Shown here one piece after another: positions 28,394-35,877 of a stretch of DNA of 64,000 nt (position 1 is the stretch's first letter; the number at the start of each line of letters is the position of its first letter). This stretch comes from Micromonospora halotolerans (GTDB lineage Bacteria > Actinomycetota > Actinomycetes > Mycobacteriales > Micromonosporaceae): assembly GCF_032108445.1 (NCBI RefSeq), contig NZ_CP134876.1:4092001-4156000 (forward strand), read 5' to 3'. Both the position numbers and the translations under genes were made by a program. The notes under the pieces are model-generated. The model was not told the DNA's origin. It did not search any database and saw only the letters and a program-made list of their open reading frames with translations.

Positions 28394-29194
28394 ATGCTGA
28401 CGATTGGGCAACTGGCGTCGTACGCCGGTGTCACCGTGCGGGCGGTGCGGCACTACCACCAGATCGGGCTGCTGCCGGAGCCGGAGCGCGACGCCTCCGG
28501 CTACCGGCGGTACGGGGCGGGCGCGGTCGTGACCCTCCTGAAGATCCGTGCCCTGGCCGACGCCGGGGTGCCGCTCTCCGAGATCACCGCGCTGCTGCGG
28601 GCGGACGAGGCGGATTTCACCGCGGCGATCCATCGCATCGACGGCCGCCTGTCCGAAGAGATCACCCGGCTGGAGACCAGCCGCAAGCAGATCGCCCAGC
28701 TGGCTGCCGGAAACAGTGGTGGCCTCCCGCCGGAGGTCCTCGCCTATCTCGACCGGCTCCGGGAGATCGGGGTGTCCGAGCGCGTCGTGGAGGCCGAGCG
28801 GGACGGGTGGATCCTGGTCTCGGCCCGCTGGCCGGACCAGGTCCGCACGTGGATGCCGTTCAAGTTCGCGCAGCTGGAGGACCCGCGGATGGTCCGGCTC
28901 TATCTGGTCCTGTCCACGCTGGTGGACGGTGGCCTGGCCGGCGAATCCCTGACGGAGGAGGACGCCCACCGGCTCATGGAGGAGGCCGCCGACATCATGG
29001 CGGAGCTGTCCGAGGAGGCCTACGCCGCCGGCGAGACCGCCGGCCAGGGTGATCCGGCGGACGAGCTGCCGTACGACCTGCTCGACGCGCTCGCCGACGA
29101 GGCCCATCCCGGTGCCCGGATGATGCGCGACCTGATGCGCGAGCGGGGCTGGACGAGCTGGACCCGGCAGGAGAAGCTCCCGGAACGGATGTGA
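28394..29194 (+). CDS. MerR family transcriptional regulator
   Basis: 266 residues. MerR-type winged helix at 1-75 (LTIGQLASYAGVTVRAVRHYHQIGLLPEP, SGYRRYGAGAVVTLLKIRALADAGVPL), a coiled dimerisation helix, then a helical C-terminal domain rich in acidic residues without a cysteine metal site. The effector may be an organic molecule. AGGGGC precedes the ATG. The gene stands alone and converges on the phosphotransferase gene at 29209. Confidence 0.88.
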   Translation: MLTIGQLASYAGVTVRAVRHYHQIGLLPEPERDASGYRRYGAGAVVTLLKIRALADAGVPLSEITALLRADEADFTAAIHRIDGRLSEEITRLETSRKQIAQLAAGNSGGLPPEVLAYLDRLREIGVSERVVEAERDGWILVSARWPDQVRTWMPFKFAQLEDPRMVRLYLVLSTLVDGGLAGESLTEEDAHRLMEEAADIMAELSEEAYAAGETAGQGDPADELPYDLLDALADEAHPGARMMRDLMRERGWTSWTRQEKLPERM

Positions 29195-29208
29195 ATCCGC
29201 TGTGCGGG

Positions 29209-30144
29209 TCAGCCCAGCCGGCGGGCGAGCCAGGGGAGCAGCGCGTCGCCCTGCAACCGCTGGAACGCCCGGACCGTGGGAATGCCCGGCGGGGGCGGCT
29301 GGCGGGCGCCGTCCAGGAAGAAGCCCGTGAACCCGGCCAGCACGCCGGTCAGGGCGGCCGGGTCCACCCCGGCCGTGAGCGGCCGGGCGGCCAGCAGCGC
29401 CTCCGGGTCGTGACCGCCGTGCACCTGCACGTTGACCAGGACCAGCAGGCTGTCCAGCCACGCCGGCCCGCGGCAGGCCCACGGCCAGTCGACCACGGTG
29501 ACCGTGCCGTCCGGGCCGATGAGCAGGTTGTCGGCCCGGATGTCGAGGTGGCAGAGGGTGTCGCCGGCCAGCGCGGCCAGCCCCCGGTCGGCGGCCGCGC
29601 ACAGCTCGGGCAGCCGGGCCCGCGCCCACGGGTCCAGGTCGGCCGGCGGGTCGTCGGCGAGTCGCCGCCAGCCGCCGAAGTCGTACGCGAGTTGCTCGGT
29701 CGCGGTGGTGACCACCGCGGCGGGGGCCGGAGTGAGCAGCCCGGCCATCGCCTCCAGGGTGGACAGCACGGCGGCCAGCTCGCCGGCGTCCCACGGGGTG
29801 ACCGGGTGGCGGCCCTCGACGTCGCTGAAGACCAGCGCGATCCAGTCGCCGTCGTCGTGGCTGCCGAGCAGCCGGGGCGCCGGCGCGGCGGGTGGCAGCG
29901 CGGCGGCGATCCGCGCCTCCGCCCGGTGCAGGGTGGGGCTGCGGTCGTTCTGGGCCGGGCTGACCGCCTTGACGAAGGCCCGCCCGCCACCGGCCGTGCG
30001 GACCCGGTCGGCGGTGCCGGGGGAGAAGCCGCCGTCCTGCGACTCCGCCGTCACCACCCGGTCGCCGAGGATCTCCTCGACGGCGGCGCGGACCGGCGCG
30101 GGCAGGTCGGCCCAGCGGATCCGGCTCTTCGTCAGGCTGGTCAC
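29209..30144 (-). CDS. Phosphotransferase (APH-fold) protein
   Basis: 311 residues from the GTG at 30144. H199-L-D201 with N206 (CHLDIRADNLLI) is the catalytic loop and D219 (VVDWPWA) the metal ligand. The N-terminal lobe has GGFSPGTADRV and AFVKAV with the ATP-binding lysine. The WPWA motif and tail FFLDGARQPPPPGIPTVRAFQR belong to a common actinobacterial APH-like subgroup of unknown substrate. A longer open frame upstream is not homologous. It is unrelated in detail to the kinase at 4252. Confidence 0.82.
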   Translation of the reverse strand: MTSLTKSRIRWADLPAPVRAAVEEILGDRVVTAESQDGGFSPGTADRVRTAGGGRAFVKAVSPAQNDRSPTLHRAEARIAAALPPAAPAPRLLGSHDDGDWIALVFSDVEGRHPVTPWDAGELAAVLSTLEAMAGLLTPAPAAVVTTATEQLAYDFGGWRRLADDPPADLDPWARARLPELCAAADRGLAALAGDTLCHLDIRADNLLIGPDGTVTVVDWPWACRGPAWLDSLLVLVNVQVHGGHDPEALLAARPLTAGVDPAALTGVLAGFTGFFLDGARQPPPPGIPTVRAFQRLQGDALLPWLARRLG

Positions 30145-30185
30145 CGCCCCACCGTGCGTGACCCGGCCCGGCCGCGGCAACCCGA

Positions 30186-30764
30186 TTACCGCGCCCCGGC
30201 GGTGTAGCGCAGCATCACGACGCCGCTGTCGAACGGCCGGGTGTCGGCCAGGGTGAAGCGGGTGGGCGTGAAGCCCCGGTCGGCCAGCGGGATGCCGCTG
30301 CCGACCACCACCGGGTTCAGCTTGACGACCAACTCGTCGACCTCGTCCAGGAGCTGGCCGGCGAGCTGGCCGCCGCCGCAGAGCCAGATGTCGCCGCCGG
30401 GCTGCCCCTTCAGCTCGCGGACGAACGCCACCGGGTCGCCGGCGACGATCTCGACCTGCGGGTCGTCGGACGGGGGCAGGGAGCGGGAGAAGACGTACTG
30501 CTTGAGGTGGGCGTAGGGGCTGGTGATGCCGAACTTCAGCGCCGGGTCGTAGGTGCCCCGGCCCATGAGCAAAGCGTCGAAGCGGCCGGCCGGCGGCGAG
30601 GCGATGCCGTACTCGGCGTGGGCGAACGTGGGGAAGGTCTGGGGCCACTCAGCGGTCAGGTGGGCCGCCACGTCCGGCTCCAGCGGGAGGAAGTCGTAGG
30701 ACCCGTCGGGGGCGGCGATGAAGCCGTCGAGGGTGCTGGCGACGTAGTACACGAGCTTGCGCAA
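30186..30764 (-). CDS. DHFR-like RibD C-terminal family reductase
   Basis: 192 residues from a TTG at 30764 with GGAG six bases upstream (LRKLVYYVASTLDGFIA). The family motif STLDGFIA, the RGTYDPAL segment and IWLCGGGQLAGQLLDEVDELVV typify the YyaP/YwjB (RibD_C) group of dihydrofolate-reductase-like proteins, probable NADPH-dependent reductases of unknown substrate. It is divergent from the TetR gene across 91 bp containing a perfect palindrome, so it is the presumptive TetR target. Confidence 0.85.
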   Translation of the reverse strand: MRKLVYYVASTLDGFIAAPDGSYDFLPLEPDVAAHLTAEWPQTFPTFAHAEYGIASPPAGRFDALLMGRGTYDPALKFGITSPYAHLKQYVFSRSLPPSDDPQVEIVAGDPVAFVRELKGQPGGDIWLCGGGQLAGQLLDEVDELVVKLNPVVVGSGIPLADRGFTPTRFTLADTRPFDSGVVMLRYTAGAR

Positions 30765-30783
30765 ACCGACTCCGATGTCCGGG

Positions 30784-30811
30784 CTCGACCACGACGGCTG
30801 TCGTGGTCGAG
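30784..30811. promoter_or_regulatory. TetR operator candidate
   Basis: A perfect 12-bp inverted repeat CTCGACCACGAC-GGCT-GTCGTGGTCGAG, with an extra half-site TGTCGTGGTTA at 30829-30839. It lies between the divergent reductase and TetR genes, overlapping both promoter regions. Confidence 0.7.
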
Positions 30812-30855
30812 AGAGAATGTACAACACCTGTCGTGGTTATTGCTAGGGTGCTGCC

Positions 30856-31437
30856 ATGGCCAGGAATCCGGAACGCCGTACCCAACTCGCCGACGCCGGG
30901 CTGCGGGTGCTCGCCGCCGGCGGCGCCAGGGGGCTGACCCACCGCGCGGTGGACGCCGAGGCGGGCGTGCCCACCGGCACCGCCTCCAACTACTTCCCGT
31001 CCCGCGCCGCGCTGCTCGCCGCGCTGGCCGAACGGATCTTCGACCGGATGGCACCCGACCCGGCGGTGCTGGCCGACCTCGGCGCGCGCGAGCCCTCGCT
31101 CGCGCTGGTCACCGACTACCTGCGCTACATCGTCGAGCGCACCACCCGCGAGCCCGACCTCACCCGGGCCCTGTTCGAGCTGCGGCTGGAGGCCTCCCGG
31201 CGCCCCGAGCTGCGGGCCGCGCTCGGCGACGTGCTGCGCCGGGGGTACGCCGACGACGTCGCCTTCCACGTCGCCGCCGGGCTGCCCGGCGGCGCCTTCG
31301 AGGTCGCCCTGCTGCACTACGCCGTCGACGGGCTCCTGCTCGACCTGCTCACCACGTCGATCGACGCCGGGTTCGACGCCGACCAGGTGGTCTCGGCCCT
31401 GGTCGCGCGTCTGGTCGGCGGGTCCGGTCGGACCTGA
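30856..31437 (+). CDS. TetR family transcriptional regulator
   Basis: 193 residues. TetR_N HTH at 8-55 (GLRVLAAGGARGLTHRAVDAEAGVPTGTASNYFPSRAALL), followed by the variable helical ligand-binding domain. The ATG at 30856 sits 44 bp after the perfect palindrome. It most likely represses itself and the divergent DHFR-like reductase, with a small molecule as inducer. Confidence 0.9.
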   Translation: MARNPERRTQLADAGLRVLAAGGARGLTHRAVDAEAGVPTGTASNYFPSRAALLAALAERIFDRMAPDPAVLADLGAREPSLALVTDYLRYIVERTTREPDLTRALFELRLEASRRPELRAALGDVLRRGYADDVAFHVAAGLPGGAFEVALLHYAVDGLLLDLLTTSIDAGFDADQVVSALVARLVGGSGRT

Positions 31438-31490
31438 CCCGCGTCCAGCTTGTCGCGCCGGTCCCGGCTGACCCTGGCCGAACGTCCGCG

Positions 31491-32810
31491 CTATCCGGCG
31501 TCGTGGGAAGGCTCGGCGGTGCGCCACCCGGCCGACGGCCCGCGCAGGTGCCGGGCCAACTCGTCGTCCCGGTCGAGAGCCGCACCGAGGGCCCGCAGAC
31601 CCATGTAGAGCGGCATGGAAGCGCAGGCCGCCACGTCCTCGGGCAGACAGTCCAGTGAGTCCGGTTCACGGCGCAGCCGTTCCAGGTCGATGGGGCAGTC
31701 CACGGTCAGGCGCTGGACGTACGGCGTCTCCACCAGCCGCACGTCGGTGTCGTGGAGATCGTCCGAGGAGACGTCGAGCATGGTCAGGCCCACGTACTCG
31801 GGCTTGGCGCCCCGGTTGAGCCACCGGAAGTAACCCAGCACCCAGGTCCCTCCGAGCTGCTGCGGGGCGAGATGGCTCTCCTCCATCAGCTCCCGGCGCA
31901 TGGCGGCGGCCAGGAACTCGACGAAGGATTCCCCGGGCGGCCGGTCGCGCACGTCGACCAGATCCACCGAGCCCGACCCCGCCGGCGCGGCGAGGCCACC
32001 CCCGCTGACCGTGGCCTTGGGCTGCTGCCAGCACAGCACGAGCTTCCGGTCAGTGGTGACCGCGAGCGTGGAGACTCCGATGACGTTCGCCAGCCTGCTC
32101 TCGGTGAGCGTCAACAGGCGCCCGTCCTCCGCATAGGGCAGTCGGCTGCCGTCCAGATGGACCGTACCGGTCCGGCGATCCACCACCCGCCACCCGAAGA
32201 GGTAGTTGGAGCAGATCAGGGAGTAGTAGTCGGTGCCGCTCAACCGGACCTCGCCGCTCCGGAGCAGCTCCGGCGTCAACTCGTCGTCCTGGCGGATCAG
32301 TCGCCCGTTGAACATCGTCCCGCGGCGGACCCGGGCGGCCAGTATCGCTGCGCTGTGGGCGGCCACCCGCTTCGGCAGCACGTGGCGGTCGGCCAACCAG
32401 AGATAGCCCGCGTCCGCGCCGCGCAGGGCCTCGTCGACGTCCGGCCGGCACCACGCCACCTCGCTCCGGTCGGTGGGGAGCCGGACCAGGTCGGCCGGGG
32501 CCACCACCGGCGGTGTGGGCGTCGTGCGGCTCCGCACCAGCGCCACACTGCCCCGGCGCTGGGCCGCCCACTCCGGTGCCAGCAGGATCACGGACAGCAG
32601 CACCCCGGCCAGCCCGGCCAGCAACGCCGGCACCGATCCGAGCGGAGTCGACACCAGGCCCACCAGGCCCAGCAGGAGACTGACCACGCCCGCGTACCAG
32701 GTCCACCGGCGCGGGGCCAGCGCGAACCGCAGCTGCCACCGGCTACGGACCCCCACCAGCAGCAGCCAGAGTCGCGCCTGGCGCAGCCTGGAGGCTGACA
32801 GCCTTGCCAT
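31491..32810 (-). CDS. Membrane-anchored protein with Nudix-like C-terminal domain
   Basis: 439 residues from the ATG at 32810 with AGGAG upstream. A basic N-terminus and two adjacent hydrophobic segments at about 38-78 (YAGVVSLLLGLVGLVSTPLG, ALLAGLAGVLLSVILLAPEW) anchor it. A long soluble part follows (DYYSLICSNYLFGWRVVDRRTG). Around residues 305-360 it contains AMRRELMEESHL preceded by a Gly-poor loop, matching the core REx2EE of a Nudix box but without the full Gx5Ex7REUxEExGU consensus. The role may be signalling or housecleaning at the membrane. It is divergent from the pyruvyl transferase gene. Confidence 0.65.
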   Translation of the reverse strand: MARLSASRLRQARLWLLLVGVRSRWQLRFALAPRRWTWYAGVVSLLLGLVGLVSTPLGSVPALLAGLAGVLLSVILLAPEWAAQRRGSVALVRSRTTPTPPVVAPADLVRLPTDRSEVAWCRPDVDEALRGADAGYLWLADRHVLPKRVAAHSAAILAARVRRGTMFNGRLIRQDDELTPELLRSGEVRLSGTDYYSLICSNYLFGWRVVDRRTGTVHLDGSRLPYAEDGRLLTLTESRLANVIGVSTLAVTTDRKLVLCWQQPKATVSGGGLAAPAGSGSVDLVDVRDRPPGESFVEFLAAAMRRELMEESHLAPQQLGGTWVLGYFRWLNRGAKPEYVGLTMLDVSSDDLHDTDVRLVETPYVQRLTVDCPIDLERLRREPDSLDCLPEDVAACASMPLYMGLRALGAALDRDDELARHLRGPSAGWRTAEPSHDAG

Positions 32811-32967
32811 CCCGCACTCCTGTCCCCGCCGCGAACCCTCCACCGCGGGCGCAAAGGCTAGCGGAGAAGTTCTCGACCGGCTGTCCGGTTTCGGCAAGGG
32901 GCGCCCCCAGGCATGTACCCCAGCCGACGGGGAACGCCGTCCGGGACGCACCTGGGGAGGAGCGACG

Positions 32968-34116
32968 ATGACGGATGGCGCCGGACTGACCATCGGTGTG
33001 CTCGGCTCGTACGGCGGTCGCAACCTCGGCGACGAGGCGATCCTCACCGGGCTCCTGGCCGACCTGCGCGAGCAGGAACCGAACGCCCGGATCATCGTCT
33101 TCTCCCGGAACCCGGCGCACACCGCGCTGGCCCACCCCGACGTGGAGGCGGTGCCCTGGGAGGGCGTCAGCCGGGTCGACTCGTCGGCCGTCCTGGCCCA
33201 GCTCGACCTGCTCGTCCTCGGCGGCGGCGGGATCCTCTACGACAAGGAGGCCCGGCGCTACCTGCGGGTGGTGCGGGTGGCCCAGGAGCGCGGCCTGCCG
33301 CTGCTCACGTACGCGGTCGGGGTCGGCCCGCTCAGCGAGGGGGTGGACACCGGGATGGTGCGGGAGACTCTGGGCCAGGCCACCGAGGTGACCGTGCGCG
33401 ACCAGGAGTCCCGCATGGTGCTGGAGGAGGCCGGGCTGCTGAACCCGATCACCGTCACCGCCGACCCGGCGTTCCTGCTCACGCCGGAGGAGTTCCCGGA
33501 GAGCTGGCTGCGCGAGGAGGGCGTGCCGGCCGGCAAGCAGCTGGTCGGGCTGAGCGTCCGCGAACCCGGCCGGGCGGCGGAACGCCTCGACGTCGACGGG
33601 TACCACCGGCTGCTCGCCCAGATCAGCGACTTCCTGGTGCACCGGATCGACGCGTACGTGCTCTTCGTGCCGATGGAACGCGACGACATCCGGCACTCGC
33701 ACGGCGTGATGTCGCACATGATCGCCGCCGAGCGGGGCCGGATCCTGCACAACGACTACTCGCCCCGGCAGGTGCTCGGCCTCATGAAGCACTTCGACCT
33801 GGCGGTCGGCATGCGCCTGCACTTCCTGATCTTCGCGGCCATGATGGGCACCCCGTTCCTGCCCCTGCCGTACGCCGGGAAGGTCTTCGACCTGGCCCAG
33901 CGACTCGGGGTGCCGGCGCTGCGCGGCGTGGAGCGCGAGGTGGAGGGCCCGCTGCTGGCCGAGGTGGACCGGTTGTGGGACGAGCGCGAGGCGCGGGCCG
34001 ACGAGACCGCCCGGCTGGTGGCCGCCGTGTGCGAGCAGGCCCACGGCACCTCCCAGGTCACCCGCGGCGTGCTGGAGAGCATCCGGTCGCGGGCGCTGAC
34101 CCGGGTCACGGCCTGA
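32968..34116 (+). CDS. Polysaccharide pyruvyl transferase family protein
   Basis: 382 residues from the ATG after GGGAGGAG; the open frame upstream is not homologous. LGSYGGRNLGDEAILTGLL at the start and LLVLGGGGILYD, HFDLAVGMRLHFLIFAAMMGTPF and LPYAGKVFDLAQRLG match CsaB-like pyruvyl transferases, which move pyruvate from PEP onto cell-wall or exopolysaccharide sugars as ketals. In CsaB systems the modification retains S-layer proteins. No sugar-polymer cluster is nearby. Confidence 0.85.
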   Translation: MTDGAGLTIGVLGSYGGRNLGDEAILTGLLADLREQEPNARIIVFSRNPAHTALAHPDVEAVPWEGVSRVDSSAVLAQLDLLVLGGGGILYDKEARRYLRVVRVAQERGLPLLTYAVGVGPLSEGVDTGMVRETLGQATEVTVRDQESRMVLEEAGLLNPITVTADPAFLLTPEEFPESWLREEGVPAGKQLVGLSVREPGRAAERLDVDGYHRLLAQISDFLVHRIDAYVLFVPMERDDIRHSHGVMSHMIAAERGRILHNDYSPRQVLGLMKHFDLAVGMRLHFLIFAAMMGTPFLPLPYAGKVFDLAQRLGVPALRGVEREVEGPLLAEVDRLWDEREARADETARLVAAVCEQAHGTSQVTRGVLESIRSRALTRVTA

Positions 34117-34123
34117 GCCGCCG

Positions 34124-34330
34124 TCAGGCCGCCGGCCCCCGGAACGTGTAGACCCACGAGCCGTCCTGCTCGTCGTCCGACTGGAGCTCGTAGATCTGGG
34201 CGTGCGCCAGCCCCTCCGACCCGAGGTGGTGGTGGGTCAGTGGCGGGCGGCCGTTGCTGTCCAGCTCGACGGTGACCACCTCGCCATCGGCCGTGCCGCC
34301 CATCAGGGGGATCTGCACCGTGGATGCCAT
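34124..34330 (-). CDS. Small hypothetical protein
   Basis: 68 residues (MASTVQIPLMGGTADGEVVTVELDSNGRPP) rich in beta-strand-forming and acidic residues, ending SWVYTFRGPAA. No signal peptide or membrane segment is seen. Codon use is typical for the genome. It faces the pyruvyl transferase gene, and the 7-bp gap contains a small G/C hairpin. No family is recognised. Confidence 0.6.
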   Translation of the reverse strand: MASTVQIPLMGGTADGEVVTVELDSNGRPPLTHHHLGSEGLAHAQIYELQSDDEQDGSWVYTFRGPAA

Positions 34331-34413
34331 GCGCCCATCCTGCCCCGCGGATCGTCGGCCCGCAGCGGGATGCGGGGCAGCGCGCGGGCGGGCCGGGCGA
34401 CTAGGTTCCGGGG

Positions 34414-34935
34414 ATGGCGGAACCGACGATCGACCCCACCCTCGGTCCGGTCCTCGCCCGCACGGGCGACGAACGGGCGATCCTCGAATCGTTCCTCGAC
34501 TTCCACCGGGCCACGGTGCTGCGCAAGGCGCGCGGCCTCTCCGACGTCGAGGCCACCCGCCGCCTGGTGCCCTCCCGCACCACCCTGGCCGGGCTGCTCA
34601 GACACCTCGCCCTGGTGGAGCGGAACTGGCTGCCCTGCCTGTTCGCCCCCGAGCCGGGCGACGTCTACCTCACCAGCGAAGCCGACGCGGAGGCCAGCTT
34701 CACGCTCGACCCGGGCGAGACGGTGGACGGGGTGGCCGACGTCTACCGGGCCGCCTGCGCCCGGTCCCGGGCCGTCGCCGCCCGGTTCGACCTCGACCAC
34801 GTGGTGCCGCACCCGCAGCTCGGTGAGGTGTCGCTGCGCTGGGTGCTCGTGCACCTCATCGAGGAGACGGCCCGGCACGCCGGGCACGCCGACATCCTGC
34901 GCGAGCTGACCGACGGCGAGACCGGGGCGATCTGA
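34414..34935 (+). CDS. DinB/DUF664 family protein
   Basis: 173 residues forming a four-helix bundle typical of DUF664/DinB: ILESFLDFHRATVLRKARGLSDVEATRRLVP, LAGLLRHLALVERNWL and VLVHLIEETARHAGHADILREL. The histidines in RHLALVE and ETARHAGHAD form the metal site seen in mycothiol- or bacillithiol-dependent enzymes of this superfamily. A thiol-transferase function is plausible but unproven. Confidence 0.85.
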   Translation: MAEPTIDPTLGPVLARTGDERAILESFLDFHRATVLRKARGLSDVEATRRLVPSRTTLAGLLRHLALVERNWLPCLFAPEPGDVYLTSEADAEASFTLDPGETVDGVADVYRAACARSRAVAARFDLDHVVPHPQLGEVSLRWVLVHLIEETARHAGHADILRELTDGETGAI

Positions 34936-34941
34936 CCGGGC

Positions 34942-35814
34942 TCAGTCCCGGGGCAGCAGGCCGGCCGGATACTCCATGCCGTCGTGGGTGCAGGCGGCCG
35001 CCGCCACCCGGGCGGCGTAGCGGGCCGCGTCGAGCGGGGTGGCGCCGCGCAGCCGGGCCGCGATGAGGCCGGCGGCGAACGCGTCGCCCGCGCCGTTGGT
35101 GTCGACCACGGCCGCCGGCGGGGTGGTCGCCGGCACGTGCGCCGGCGGCGCGTCCGGACCGTGCAGGGTGGCGCCGGCCGCGCCGCCGGTCACCAGCACC
35201 GTCCGCGGCGCCAGCCCGGCCGCCGCCTTCCGGGCCCGCTCGCCCAGCCGGACGTCGCTGACGAAGACCAGGTCGGCCGCGTCGGCGAAGGGCCGGTGGT
35301 AGTCGTTCTCGCCGTCCCAGTCGTGCAGGTCGGTGGAGAGGGACACCCCGGCGCCGAGGGCGGCCCGCAGGGCCGGCAGCGCGTCCCGGGCCCAGTCCAT
35401 GATCGACACGTGCACGTGCGCCGCTTCGCGCACCAGCCCGGCCAGCTCCGCCTCGGCGAACGGCGCCGGGCCGGACCACGGGCGCGGGTCGTAGAGCGAC
35501 ATCCGCCGGCCGGCCGGGTCGACCATGTTCACCGAGCGGCGGGTGCCGGCCGGGGCGTCGGCCAGCACGGCGCGTACCGAGGTGCGGGCCAGCGCGGCCC
35601 GGACCACGTCGCCGGCCGGGTCGGCGCCGAGCACGTCGACCAGGGCCACCCGCAGGCCGAGCGCGTGCGCGGCCAGCGCCACCCCGGCCCCGGTGTTCCC
35701 GACCCGCAACTCGATCGGGGGCACCGCCAGCGAGTCGGCGGCCGGCAGCGGCAGGGCGGGCACCTGGGCGCGGATGTCCACGCCCAACCCGCCGATCACG
35801 AGCAGATCGACCAT
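34942..35814 (-). CDS. PfkB family carbohydrate kinase
   Basis: 290 residues. N-terminal substrate motif GNTGAGVALAAHALG (39-53) and C-terminal VVDTNGAGDAFAAGL (236-250), with catalytic base D244. The ribokinase-like fold phosphorylates a sugar or nucleoside hydroxyl. TDLHDWDGENDYHRPF at about 161-176 is family-specific, but the substrate cannot be deduced. It is divergent from the SNF2 helicase gene with about 60 bp between starts. Confidence 0.85.
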   Translation of the reverse strand: MVDLLVIGGLGVDIRAQVPALPLPAADSLAVPPIELRVGNTGAGVALAAHALGLRVALVDVLGADPAGDVVRAALARTSVRAVLADAPAGTRRSVNMVDPAGRRMSLYDPRPWSGPAPFAEAELAGLVREAAHVHVSIMDWARDALPALRAALGAGVSLSTDLHDWDGENDYHRPFADAADLVFVSDVRLGERARKAAAGLAPRTVLVTGGAAGATLHGPDAPPAHVPATTPPAAVVDTNGAGDAFAAGLIAARLRGATPLDAARYAARVAAAACTHDGMEYPAGLLPRD

Positions 35815-35877
35815 GGCGGCGACAGTAGTCCGCGCCGGCCGCCTATCCTGGCCCCGGGCGTCGTCGAGGGGGAGTGC

